Shown here: in pieces, positions 38,414-47,021 of the stretch
How the letters are laid out: each line of letters opens with the position of its first letter
Numbering within the stretch: position 1 is the stretch's first letter
From: Marinomonas sp. CT5
Lineage (GTDB): Bacteria; Pseudomonadota; Gammaproteobacteria; Pseudomonadales; Marinomonadaceae
DNA: 64,000 bases
Assembly: GCF_018336975.1 (NCBI RefSeq)
Contig: NZ_CP025572.1
Location: forward strand, 2,877,271-2,941,270
Direction: 5' to 3'
The notes under the pieces: generated by a model
Databases searched by the model: none
Told to the model about the DNA's origin: nothing
Seen by the model: only the letters and a program-made list of their open reading frames with translations
Translations under genes and position numbers: made by a program

Positions 38414-38842
38414 ATGCTCTATGTAAAGTCATTTCTCACTATTTTTGCTCTCGTTACAGTGAGTCTAATGATTGATCGTTTTTTTGAATTTTTTAATATC
38501 CCTATTGTGACTTTAGACTTAATCTTCTTACCTGTTTCTGCATTTCTCATCTACTTTTCCGTAAAACCAAATCTTCTACGTGGAGGCTTTGTATCGGATA
38601 ATATTATCAACTACTCCACAAAAAAGTTATGTCTTGCAGTACTCATTGTTTTATCGATTTTAGTGTTATCTTCCGTGTTAATGTATATTGGCTTTAATGA
38701 GCCATTATTATTAATGGATGGAAATAGAGGTAAGCTCCATGGCTATTCCTTACTCTTTTTAGGCTTAGCTTTATTTACTCTCTTCTCACGTTTTGGGTAT
38801 CTTGCTTTATACAAACGCTACAATTCAAAAAAACGAACTTAA
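38414..38842 (+). CDS. tandem membrane protein 1, subtype A, unknown family
   Basis: A 142-residue protein with four predicted membrane segments (about 5-22, 33-50, 72-93, 110-132) and a basic C-terminus. It has IPIV at 29-32 between TM1 and TM2 and RGKLHGYS at 105-112 before TM4. Both are shared with the three following genes. Closest to copy 3: FVSDNIINYS here against FVADKVIYYS there, and YIG before the P-x-L-L region in both. I do not recognise a family. The ribosome site is weak. It is the first gene of the array, after the antitoxin remnant. Confidence 0.75.
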   Translation: MLYVKSFLTIFALVTVSLMIDRFFEFFNIPIVTLDLIFLPVSAFLIYFSVKPNLLRGGFVSDNIINYSTKKLCLAVLIVLSILVLSSVLMYIGFNEPLLLMDGNRGKLHGYSLLFLGLALFTLFSRFGYLALYKRYNSKKRT

Positions 38843-38869
38843 AAGGAATCTTCTTAAAGGACGAAAGAC

Positions 38870-39313
38870 ATGTACTACATTAAAGTGCTACTTATCATTT
38901 TCACATTCGCGATAGTAATTACTATAATAGGCACTGCGGTTGATTGGTTTCTCGCTCTTTTTGACATTCCAATTGTCGCGATGGATGTTCTCTCAACCTC
39001 CTTCTTCCTTTTTGTTATTTATGTCTTACCTAAATTAAAATTAGAAAAATACATAGACAACCATGTAATGTACTTTTCGCCATTTAGATTCATTGGCTTT
39101 ATCATGTTCACTGTGTTCTTCTGCGTAATCGGTGGCGTTTGTGCCTTTCTGGGTTTAATTGATCCTTTACATTTAACTCAAGGTCGTGGGGGAAGTGGAT
39201 TACATGGTTACTCGATGGCTATTTTGGGCATCGCCATTTTTTTGCTCAGCGCCAAGCTTTTATACTTTGCCATTATCAAACGTTGGAAGTTGAAACACAA
39301 TAAAATTGACTAA
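38870..39313 (+). CDS. tandem membrane protein 2, subtype B, unknown family
   Basis: A 147-residue paralogue with the same four-segment plan. IPIV is at 33-36 followed by AMD; the second motif is RGGSGLHGYS (106-115), slightly longer than in the other copies. The end LLYFAIIKRWK resembles copy 4 (LLYFTVAKRWH), and ID(N)HVMYFSPFRFIGFI resembles its GDSFVHLSFLKYIGSI. A good ribosome site (AAAGGA) lies about nine bases before the ATG. It is 27 bases after copy 1. Function unknown. Confidence 0.78.
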   Translation: MYYIKVLLIIFTFAIVITIIGTAVDWFLALFDIPIVAMDVLSTSFFLFVIYVLPKLKLEKYIDNHVMYFSPFRFIGFIMFTVFFCVIGGVCAFLGLIDPLHLTQGRGGSGLHGYSMAILGIAIFLLSAKLLYFAIIKRWKLKHNKID

Positions 39314-39363
39314 GCTTAAAAAAGTAGATTATTTATCCAACAAATAGAGGAAGGATATTTTAT

Positions 39364-39786
39364 ATGACCAACTTCAGAGTGACATTATTTTTAATCGCTC
39401 TTATTTTTATATATATTTGCATAGACTATTTTTTTAAATATTTAGGCATTCCAATTGTTACAATGGATCTGATATTTGCATGCACTTCTATTTTTATCAT
39501 TTATTTTTCATTAAACCCTAGATTCAAAAGCAGTGATTTTGTTGCAGACAAAGTAATATATTACTCGGCGGCAAGGTTATCACTCTCTTTATTATTCGCT
39601 TTTATTTTTTTAATCATCTCAGCCATTCTTATATACATTGGCCTTCAAAATCCATTATCACTGCTCGATGGTTATAGAGGGAAAATTCACTTTTACTCTT
39701 TATCCATTTTTGGCTTAGCCATATCCATTTTTCTCTTGCGATTTATCTATCTTGTTCTTTCCAAACGCCAAAAAGCAAAACAATGA
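39364..39786 (+). CDS. tandem membrane protein 3, subtype A, unknown family
   Basis: A 140-residue paralogue: IPIVTMDLIF at 29-38, RGKIHFYS at 105-112 (His-Phe instead of His-Gly), four membrane segments and a basic tail. It matches copy 1 along its length better than its neighbours. GAGGAAGGA before the ATG is the best ribosome site of the array, with a spacing of about ten. It lies 50 bases after copy 2. Function unknown. Confidence 0.78.
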   Translation: MTNFRVTLFLIALIFIYICIDYFFKYLGIPIVTMDLIFACTSIFIIYFSLNPRFKSSDFVADKVIYYSAARLSLSLLFAFIFLIISAILIYIGLQNPLSLLDGYRGKIHFYSLSIFGLAISIFLLRFIYLVLSKRQKAKQ

Positions 39787-39823
39787 CATTAAAAACCATA
39801 ACTCTATTAAAGGCATAAGTAAC

Positions 39824-40252
39824 ATGTTCTATGCAAAAGCATTATTGGCTATTTTTATTTTGGCAGCAGCAGATGCACTAAGCGACAATATTTTTATGCA
39901 CTTTGGCATCCCCATTGTCTCCGAAGACATTATTTTCACACTTGGGTCTATCTTAGCTATTCATTGTTGGTTTAGAGTAAAACTAGGAGTACGAATGGGT
40001 GACTCTTTTGTCCACCTTTCTTTCCTTAAGTACATTGGTTCTATTATGACAACACTGCTCTGTTGCCTATTAGGAATGGGGTTCATCTATTACGGTTTTA
40101 AGTACCCTTTTACGCTCATGGAAGGCTACCGCGGCAGAGGGCACGGCTACTCAATGGCGGCTTTTGGTGTCGCTACACTTTTATTTAGTATGACTCTTTT
40201 ATATTTTACAGTAGCTAAACGCTGGCATATCAAAAACAAAAAAGTTAGCTGA
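39824..40252 (+). CDS. tandem membrane protein 4, subtype B, unknown family
   Basis: A 142-residue paralogue. The frame is open back into copy 3; I chose the ATG at 39824, because MFYAKALLAIF aligns with the starts of copies 1 and 2. IPIVSEDIIF is at 29-38 and RGRGHGYS at 103-110. The C-terminal half resembles copy 2. Four membrane segments and a basic end are predicted. It closes the array, 66 bases before the DUF6151 gene. Function unknown. Confidence 0.75.
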   Translation: MFYAKALLAIFILAAADALSDNIFMHFGIPIVSEDIIFTLGSILAIHCWFRVKLGVRMGDSFVHLSFLKYIGSIMTTLLCCLLGMGFIYYGFKYPFTLMEGYRGRGHGYSMAAFGVATLLFSMTLLYFTVAKRWHIKNKKVS

Positions 40253-40317
40253 TTACTTTTAAACCCTTCCTAAGTAATGCATTATATTTTTCAGTCAAAG
40301 TAAGTAGGTGGAACATT

Positions 40318-40902
40318 ATGGCGGAAGTGAATTTAAGATGCGCTTGCGGAACCGTTCAAGGAAAAATCTCTTCTAGCAGCTCAAAAATTGGCACTCGGAT
40401 TATTTGTTGCTGCAACGACTGCCAAGCATTTGCGTATTTTTTAAGGCAAAAGGAAAATATATTAGACCAGTATGGCGGAACCGATATCTTTCAAATTCCT
40501 ATGTCATTTCTTACGATTACAGAAGGAAAATCGCAGATTGCCTGTGTAAGACTTAGCTCTAAAGGCTTATATCGTTGGCACACAAGTTGTTGCAACACAC
40601 CTATTGGCAATACTTTTGGGGGTGGCGGTTCTTTTATTGGGGTGATTCATAACTTTATGGATAACACTGAAACACGAGATGCAGATCTGGGAAAAAGTAG
40701 AGGATACGTGTTTAGTCAGTTTGCAACACCCCCTGTTCCCCAGCCCCTAAAAGCCTCCTCTATCAAGATTAATTTTCGAATGGTGACAAAAATTCTTACG
40801 TGGAAACTCAAAGGTTTCAGCAAGCCTTCGGCATTTTTCAATAACATAGGCGAGCCTATTTGCGAACCTCAAGTCCTAGAAAAAAAGCATCCGAAGATTT
40901 AG
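40318..40902 (+). CDS. DUF6151 (GFA-like) protein
   Basis: A 194-residue protein with the cysteine pattern of glutathione-dependent-formaldehyde-activating-like zinc proteins: LRCACGTVQG, then IICCCNDCQAFAYFL, and WHTSCCNTPIGNT. LDQYGGTDIFQIP is the DUF6151 hallmark. The cysteines probably bind zinc. No reaction is known. It is convergent with the deacetylase-like gene, two bases apart, and is not clearly part of the membrane-protein array. Confidence 0.8.
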   Translation: MAEVNLRCACGTVQGKISSSSSKIGTRIICCCNDCQAFAYFLRQKENILDQYGGTDIFQIPMSFLTITEGKSQIACVRLSSKGLYRWHTSCCNTPIGNTFGGGGSFIGVIHNFMDNTETRDADLGKSRGYVFSQFATPPVPQPLKASSIKINFRMVTKILTWKLKGFSKPSAFFNNIGEPICEPQVLEKKHPKI

Positions 40903-40903
40903 C

Positions 40904-41830
40904 CTACAAGAAGTATTTTTTCCATACTTGATTTGCGGCTTGATGCAGCAAGCTATGTCGCCACGCGACTTTATCCTCTTGCCTGTCGTATCCGCCACCA
41001 ATAACACAAGCGGTGGGAAGCTTCAGGTTAACGCAGGTTTCTATCACGTAGCTATCTCGCTCTAGAATCCCTTGATCGGTAAGATTGACGTAACCAAGCC
41101 GATCATCTTGATGCACATCCACACCGGCATCATAAAAGATAAAATCAGGCTGATGTTCAGCCAATATAGCTGGCAAGGTATTTTTGAGAATAGACAAATA
41201 CTCTTGATCGTTTGCCCCTTTCGGAATGGCGATATTGATGCCATCGGTTTGTTTATTTTGCGGGTAGTTCTCTTCGCAATGCCATGAAACCGGCACAATA
41301 TCACTTCTGTCTTTAAAGAAGGCGATGGTGCCGTCCCCTTGGTGTACATCGCAATCTAAAATGAGGACTTTCTTAGCTCGACCCGATTCGATCATAGCGT
41401 GCGCTGCCACAGCCAAATCATTAAAAATACAAAAGCCAGAACCGTAAGAAGGGTGCGCATGGTGCGTACCACCCGCTAGATGACATGCCAGACCATGCTG
41501 TAAGGCCAGTTCACTCGTGAGCAATGTGCCTGACACCGCTCGCAACGTTCGCTCGACTAACCATTCAGACCAAGGTAAACCTATGTCTTTTTCTTCTTGT
41601 TTTGTGAGTTCACCACGAATGAAGCGTTGCACATACTTTTTTTGATGAGCAGACATCAGCAAGCTTAAAGACAAGGGTTCTGGAATGTATTCGTTTTCTG
41701 AGCTGAGAATACCCTGCTCCCGTAACGTTTTGGCTAACAGACCAAACTTCGCCATAGGAAATCGATGCCCTGCTGGAAATGGAATGCTGTAATGGGGATG
41801 AAACACCAGCGGCAATAAGTCAACTTTCAT
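40904..41830 (-). CDS. histone-deacetylase-like amidohydrolase
   Basis: A 308-residue member of the arginase/deacetylase fold. LAGGTHHAHPSYGSGFCIFND holds the His123/His124 pair. The zinc ligands are likely Asp161 and His163 (DCDVHQGDG) and Asp243 (VDVHQDDRLG). Such bacterial enzymes remove acyl groups from small molecules (acetylpolyamines, acetoin-pathway compounds) or proteins. The compact size and HPHYSIPFPAGHRFPM start resemble class IV (HDAC11-like) proteins. Substrate unknown. It is monocistronic. Confidence 0.9.
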   Translation of the reverse strand: MKVDLLPLVFHPHYSIPFPAGHRFPMAKFGLLAKTLREQGILSSENEYIPEPLSLSLLMSAHQKKYVQRFIRGELTKQEEKDIGLPWSEWLVERTLRAVSGTLLTSELALQHGLACHLAGGTHHAHPSYGSGFCIFNDLAVAAHAMIESGRAKKVLILDCDVHQGDGTIAFFKDRSDIVPVSWHCEENYPQNKQTDGINIAIPKGANDQEYLSILKNTLPAILAEHQPDFIFYDAGVDVHQDDRLGYVNLTDQGILERDSYVIETCVNLKLPTACVIGGGYDRQEDKVAWRHSLLHQAANQVWKKYFL

Positions 41831-41903
41831 AAAACCAATAACTTAACTCTTTAAAAGAGTCTCATGCTAGCAAGTGTCGTATGCTTGGCGCTACTGTCTT
41901 TTG

Positions 41904-43004
41904 TTATTTGCTTTTTGCCACAAGCACTTTTCGGATGGCAGCATTGAAGGATTCAATAAGATGTGGTGGGAAACCTTTACCACTTTCAAAGTTCACCATT
42001 TGCACAGCACGCATGGCACTTTTGTTATATTCACTACCCGATTTGCCCCAGACGGTATCAATAAACATAACCGCCATGGATAAGATGAACGCCCCTTGAG
42101 GAATCAATGAGCCCACCAAACCTTCAGGAAAGCCTGTACCATCAAAGCGCTCTTTATGGGCTTTCACCATGTCGACCGCTTCGTCCCATCCCTGATGTTT
42201 AGAAAGCAGTTTAGCGCCAACTAATGGGTGATTTTGCTCAGCCTGAAACCTTGCGTCTTCATCTTCTTTGCATTTTAGAATGAGCGCCATGCCCATATTA
42301 TGCATATAGGCGGCCGCACTTAACTGGACAGGATCAACTGGGCTTTTACATTCCACATTTATCAGCTGGCAAAGTTTGAGAATACGTTCACTACGTTCTG
42401 ATGAATAACCCAATAGACGATTCAGTTTCTGACTAAAACCAATAAATTGTTCAATGTCATTCTTTTGCTCATCACTGTAATTTACTTTGACAATAAGCGG
42501 TGTCGCGGCAGGCTCCTTGATAACCTCTTCAGTGATCTGATTACATTGTCGCAATAAAGTTGAAGCCATTTCAGGCCGCTTGCTATCGTCTTCCTCAGCA
42601 TAAATTGCATCTAAGCCTACCTGTAATTGATCTCGTATTGCGGCTTCTGCTACATGGGATTGGTAAATTTGCTGGAGTAAATCATAAACCTTCTCAACCA
42701 CAACAATAATCAGTTCCCCGAGATAAGCATGATATTGAATGTATCCACCACGCATACCGTCAACTATTTCTTCTAGCTTATGAAGCACACCAACCAATGG
42801 ATCAAGAAAGCAAACCGAGCAATTTCCCTTCAAACTATGTAAAGAGCGAAACAGTTTATCCAATTTATCAAAGGAGAAACCATCACTTTCAATGCTATTA
42901 ACCGTCTCTTCAATTTCTTGTTGAGCTTCGACATAACACTCAAGTAGGTCATCCTTGAGTTCTTTTTCCAACGCTGAAAAGGCTTTACAGGCAAAGTGGC
43001 TCAT
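41904..43004 (-). CDS. HPt domain protein with degenerate HD-GYP domain
   Basis: A 366-residue soluble protein. N-terminal HPt domain (about 1-110) with FRSLHSLKGN; His56 would accept phosphate. The C-terminal half follows the HD-GYP plan: AAAYMHNMGMA (235-239, where active enzymes have HDIGK) and HKERFDGTGFPEGL (283-296). The metal-binding Asp is Asn236 and the Lys is Met239, so c-di-GMP hydrolysis is doubtful; it may act as a phosphorelay output or binding module. I chose the ATG with GGAAGAAG before it; the frame opens 21 codons earlier at a TTG. Confidence 0.8.
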   Translation of the reverse strand: MSHFACKAFSALEKELKDDLLECYVEAQQEIEETVNSIESDGFSFDKLDKLFRSLHSLKGNCSVCFLDPLVGVLHKLEEIVDGMRGGYIQYHAYLGELIIVVVEKVYDLLQQIYQSHVAEAAIRDQLQVGLDAIYAEEDDSKRPEMASTLLRQCNQITEEVIKEPAATPLIVKVNYSDEQKNDIEQFIGFSQKLNRLLGYSSERSERILKLCQLINVECKSPVDPVQLSAAAYMHNMGMALILKCKEDEDARFQAEQNHPLVGAKLLSKHQGWDEAVDMVKAHKERFDGTGFPEGLVGSLIPQGAFILSMAVMFIDTVWGKSGSEYNKSAMRAVQMVNFESGKGFPPHLIESFNAAIRKVLVAKSK

Positions 43005-43150
43005 TTTCTTCTTCCATAACAAAATTAACGACCTTGAGCATATTAGGTCTATTGAAAAGGTCGGCAATTTATAGCATCACTTCCTTATTGTAGTTAGAAT
43101 AATTGTAATGGTGAACATATTGTATGTTTCATTGTGCAAATGAGGTATCC

Positions 43151-43612
43151 ATGCAAAATTACTGGTTAATGAAATCAGAACCAGATGCGTTTTCTATAAG
43201 CGATCTAAAAAGGCTAAAACGCTCTCCTTGGGATGGTGTCAGAAACTATCAAGCTCGTAATTTCATGAAAGAAATGAGCGTAGGCGATTTAATATTTTTT
43301 TACCACTCCAGTTGTAAACCTGCCGGCATAGTTGGAATAGCCAGAGTTTGCAAAAGTGCTTACCCGGATCACACAAGTTGGGATAAAAACAGCGCCTATT
43401 ATGATGAGAAATCAACCCCAGATAACCCACGCTGGTATATGGTAGATGTGGAGTTTGTAGAACAATGGTCGTCTACTTTGACACTCGCAGAATTAAAGCA
43501 AAACCCTGAATTGGCCGATATGCTATTAACTAAGAAAGGCAGCAGATTATCTATAATGCCTATTAGTCAAAATGAATGGGAATACATCAATACTATATTA
43601 AAAAAATATTAA
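43151..43612 (+). CDS. EVE domain protein
   Basis: A 153-residue protein that is one EVE domain: YWLMKSEPDAFSISDL, WDGVRNYQARNFM, GDLIFFYHSSCKPAGIVGIA and NPRWYMVDVEFV. EVE domains resemble PUA and YTH folds and bind modified bases in RNA or DNA. Free-standing versions are common and of unknown role. I chose the ATG at 43151 (GAGGT before it) rather than one nine codons up. The OmpA-domain gene follows on the same strand. Confidence 0.92.
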   Translation: MQNYWLMKSEPDAFSISDLKRLKRSPWDGVRNYQARNFMKEMSVGDLIFFYHSSCKPAGIVGIARVCKSAYPDHTSWDKNSAYYDEKSTPDNPRWYMVDVEFVEQWSSTLTLAELKQNPELADMLLTKKGSRLSIMPISQNEWEYINTILKKY

Positions 43613-43639
43613 TGGGATTGTTATGAGTCAAGGACATCC

Positions 43640-44731
43640 GTGAAGTCAATATTGAGATGGATAATGCACAATGAATTGAATAATAAAATGATTATTTCAA
43701 TCACTTTGTGGGCCGTCACTTTTTGGAGCTGTTTTTATAGCCCGATGGCTATTAGCCAAAGCCTATACTCTGCCGTGGTTGTTAATAGCTTAAAGGATTC
43801 AGATAACGACGGTGTGATTAATGCAAGAGATTTGTGTCCCGACACACCGAAGGACAGTGATATTGATAATGATGGCTGCCCAGTTACAGAACTCGAATAT
43901 TTCAGCTTTAACTTTGACATTCAATTCCAAACCGCTAGCTATAAACTTAACCCCGAATTCCTTCCGCGGCTAAAAGCTCTGGTATTGTTTCTACAAAAGT
44001 CACCTAACACACTTATTCTTATTGAAGGCCATACCGATAATATCGGGGCAGAAAGTTTTAACCTTGCTCTATCCAAAAAACGCGCAGAAGCCATTGCGGA
44101 TGCGCTCATTTCATCATTTAACATTTCGCCCGAACGGATAAAAACCTTCGGTTATGGACAAGAACGCCCTATTGCCTCAAACGATACTGAGACAGGTAGA
44201 AAGAAAAATCGTAGAGTCACAGGTGAAATTGTTACGCCCTTTCACTTTCAGCAAAAGCAAGAAGATGCGCAAGACAAAAACTCAATCAACCCAGTCTCCC
44301 ACAGTAATAACAGTGAATTGATCATTCCTTTTAAACGAAATCATGTTGGTGTAAAAAACTCATACCAACCCTCACTACAGGGTCTTGGAGAAGCACTGCA
44401 AAACACTCCCGACACCTTAGCGATTATTGAAGGCTATACCGATAATTCTGGTAACAAAAACTACAACATACAACTTTCGTTAAAACGAGCTAAGAGAGTC
44501 GCACAACTACTTTCTTCAGAATTTGCTATTTCGCAGGATCGTTTAAAAGTCCTAGGCCATGGACCGAGTTTTCCAATTGCATCAAATGACTCCGCGCAAG
44601 GAAGAGTCCAAAATCGCAGAGTTAGTGCACAGGTCGTCCAAAAATTCAAAGCCAGTAAAGAGGTTATTCTACCTAAATGGACGATCTGGAGCGTAGACCA
44701 ATTAGAACAACCCAAAGAAAAGAAGAATTAA
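43640..44731 (+). CDS. double OmpA-domain envelope protein
   Basis: A 363-residue exported protein. A hydrophobic segment at about 17-37 (signal peptide, ending near PMAISQS) precedes a thrombospondin type 3 calcium-binding-like stretch (DSDNDGVINARDLCPDTP). Two OmpA peptidoglycan-binding domains follow, with LIEGHTDNIGAESFNLALSK in the first and IIEGYTDNSGNKNYNIQLSL in the second, each ending in an RRV-type segment. There is no membrane barrel. It probably bridges envelope and murein. It starts at GTG with AAGGA six bases before. The C-terminal codons overlap the convergent barrel gene by four bases. Confidence 0.88.
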   Translation: MKSILRWIMHNELNNKMIISITLWAVTFWSCFYSPMAISQSLYSAVVVNSLKDSDNDGVINARDLCPDTPKDSDIDNDGCPVTELEYFSFNFDIQFQTASYKLNPEFLPRLKALVLFLQKSPNTLILIEGHTDNIGAESFNLALSKKRAEAIADALISSFNISPERIKTFGYGQERPIASNDTETGRKKNRRVTGEIVTPFHFQQKQEDAQDKNSINPVSHSNNSELIIPFKRNHVGVKNSYQPSLQGLGEALQNTPDTLAIIEGYTDNSGNKNYNIQLSLKRAKRVAQLLSSEFAISQDRLKVLGHGPSFPIASNDSAQGRVQNRRVSAQVVQKFKASKEVILPKWTIWSVDQLEQPKEKKN

Positions 44732-45459
44732 TGAAACTCACGCTCACGTTGCTTTAATGATACGGCATAATCAAAGTAATACTCCGCCACCAAACCAAAA
44801 TAATCGAAATCATCTCCTGTTCTTAATATCACCCCAATACTCCCCATTCGCAGGTATTTTTCTGGCTGATAAAAGGTTTCTAACCTCCAACCAATATCAT
44901 CTTTTCGGTAGTTTTCACGATACAAAGAAGCTCGTAAGTCATCATTCAAGTAATAACTGATCCCCAATCGAGAACTGGTAATGTTACTAAATGTTTTTTC
45001 CGTAGAAATCGCATGAGCCGTTAACGAAAATGACTCAAAAAAGGCGTCCGCTAGAAATTGTCCAATGACCTCTTTTTGCTTTTCTTGAGTTTCATCCATT
45101 GGCTCTAGCTCTGTTAACCCCAGTCCAAGCCCTAAACGACCAATATCGTTTTGAATAAACCAATTAGAAGAAAACTCAGATTGAGCAAAACTGTCTTTGT
45201 CTGAGCCAGTAATTAAATAATTACTATTAAGCAAGAGTTGAGTGGAAAGGTAATCATTAATTGGCATGTTCACTTTAAAATCAATGTTCAGTAAAGACTT
45301 TTCATTTAAAAGTCCATACCCCAAGCCAAAAGCAAAATTTGGCACATCACTGGAAGCTAACTCAATTTCCTGGGTGTCATCTTGCGATACATCACTATCA
45401 GCATAAAGGTTAGTACTCACAGCCAATGACAATAAAAAAACACGGAAAAATACGTTCAA
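44728..45459 (-). CDS. probable outer-membrane beta-barrel protein
   Basis: A 243-residue protein with the signal peptide MNVFFRVFLLSLAVSTNLYA. The mature part alternates polar and hydrophobic residues in strand-like runs (FAFGLGYGL, LSTQLLLNSNYLI, RLGLGLGLTEL) and ends DYFGLVAEYYFDYAVSLKQR. Aromatic residues near strand ends suit a small barrel. No family is recognised. It overlaps the OmpA-domain gene tail to tail by four bases, so both stops share sequence. Confidence 0.6.
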   Translation of the reverse strand: MNVFFRVFLLSLAVSTNLYADSDVSQDDTQEIELASSDVPNFAFGLGYGLLNEKSLLNIDFKVNMPINDYLSTQLLLNSNYLITGSDKDSFAQSEFSSNWFIQNDIGRLGLGLGLTELEPMDETQEKQKEVIGQFLADAFFESFSLTAHAISTEKTFSNITSSRLGISYYLNDDLRASLYRENYRKDDIGWRLETFYQPEKYLRMGSIGVILRTGDDFDYFGLVAEYYFDYAVSLKQREREFH

Positions 45460-45652
45460 AGCACACCCACGTTAAAATTTGAATTATCCCACTATTGTGA
45501 CTGGTCTTTTGCAAAAGCTCCAGCAGCAAAATAGGCCACTATTTTGAGATTAAATGCAGGGAATTTAGAACAGCTATGGGATTCGGGAGCAAAGCCCAAT
45601 ATAATAGCCCCAAAGTCGATTAGACGAACTCATTTTTAGGTTAATACGTTAC

Positions 45653-47008
45653 ATGGCAAAAAAACTCTTTATCCAGACTCATGGCTGTCAAATGAACGAA
45701 TACGATTCATCTCGTATGGCAGATTTACTTGGCGAAAGTCACGAAATGGAAATCACAGACAATGCAGAAGAAGCAGATGTTCTGCTGCTTAACACATGCT
45801 CTATTCGTGAGAAGGCACAAGATAAGGTCTATCACCAGTTAGGTCGCTGGAAGAAGTTAAAGCAAAAAAATCCGAACCTTGTTATCGGCGTGGGTGGTTG
45901 CGTAGCTAGCCAAGAAGGCGATGCTATTCGTAAACGAGCCAAACATGTCGACATGATTTTTGGTCCTCAAACACTGCACAAATTACCCGAGATGGTTAAC
46001 GCGGCTGGAAAGCATATCCCGATTACGGATGTCACCTTCCCAGAGATTGAAAAATTCGATCATTTACCAGCCCCTCGTGTTGAGGGTGCAGAGGCGTTTG
46101 TTTCTATCATGGAAGGTTGCAGCAAATATTGTACTTTCTGTGTTGTACCTTATACCCGCGGTGAAGAAGTCAGTCGTCCTTTTGACAGCATCCTTAAAGA
46201 AGTTATTCAACTGGCCGAGCAAGGCGTACGTGAAATCCATTTATTGGGACAAAACGTCAACGCTTATCGTGGTGAAACGGCAGAAGGTGATGAAGCGGAT
46301 CTTGCTGACATCATTCACGCCGTGGCGCAAATAGATGGTATTGAGCGTATTCGATTTACCACATCGCACCCAGTTGAATTCAGCGACAGCTTAATTGAAG
46401 CCTTCCGCAATGAACCTAAATTGGTCAGTCACTTGCACCTACCAGTCCAAAGCGGCGCCGATAACATTTTAAGTGCGATGAAACGTGGTCACGATCGTCA
46501 ATATTACATTGATAAAATCAATCGAATTAAAGAAGCACGTCCAGGAATCAGTTTATCTTCTGATTTCATCATTGGCTTCCCCGGCGAAACAAATGACGAC
46601 TTTGTCGATACTATGAATTTAATTCAAGAAATCGGCTTTGATCACTCTTTCAGTTTTGTATACAGTCAAAGACCTGGAACACCTGCATCCAACTTAGAAG
46701 ATGATACGCCAGAAGATATCAAAAAAGAGCGTCTTGCGATTCTTCAACGTCGTATCAGCCAACAAGCCTACGATATTAGTTTATCTATGGTGGGCGAGGT
46801 TCAGCGTATATTGGTAAGTGGCTATTCGCCTCGAGACCCTGGGCAACTTCAAGGTCGAACAGAAAATAATCGGATCGTCAATTTCCGTGCGTTTGACCCT
46901 CAACTAATTGGTAAATTTGCAGATGTTGTTATTACTGATGCTTATCCTAATTCCCTATTAGGTGAACTGGTAAGCTCTGAACTCGACTCTGACTTTGTAC
47001 TTCAATAA
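45653..47008 (+). CDS. miaB: tRNA-2-methylthio-N6-dimethylallyladenosine synthase
   Basis: A 451-residue radical-SAM methylthiotransferase that adds the 2-methylthio group to i6A37 of tRNAs. N-terminal cluster cysteines are C12, C49 and C83. The radical-SAM motif CSKYCTFC gives C156, C160 and C163. The TRAM domain follows from about 375. Length is normal. It is the first gene of the conserved miaB-ybeZ-ybeY-corC-lnt order. Confidence 0.97.
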   Translation: MAKKLFIQTHGCQMNEYDSSRMADLLGESHEMEITDNAEEADVLLLNTCSIREKAQDKVYHQLGRWKKLKQKNPNLVIGVGGCVASQEGDAIRKRAKHVDMIFGPQTLHKLPEMVNAAGKHIPITDVTFPEIEKFDHLPAPRVEGAEAFVSIMEGCSKYCTFCVVPYTRGEEVSRPFDSILKEVIQLAEQGVREIHLLGQNVNAYRGETAEGDEADLADIIHAVAQIDGIERIRFTTSHPVEFSDSLIEAFRNEPKLVSHLHLPVQSGADNILSAMKRGHDRQYYIDKINRIKEARPGISLSSDFIIGFPGETNDDFVDTMNLIQEIGFDHSFSFVYSQRPGTPASNLEDDTPEDIKKERLAILQRRISQQAYDISLSMVGEVQRILVSGYSPRDPGQLQGRTENNRIVNFRAFDPQLIGKFADVVITDAYPNSLLGELVSSELDSDFVLQ

Positions 47009-47021
47009 TCAAAGGTAACTC

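Noticed and set aside
38414-40252. The membrane-protein array as toxin-antitoxin pairs
   Set aside because: All four proteins are membrane paralogues of the same size with no cytosolic partner; nothing marks a toxin or an antitoxin.
45960-46334. A 124-residue ORF inside miaB
   Set aside because: It is a frame shadow of a very conserved gene.
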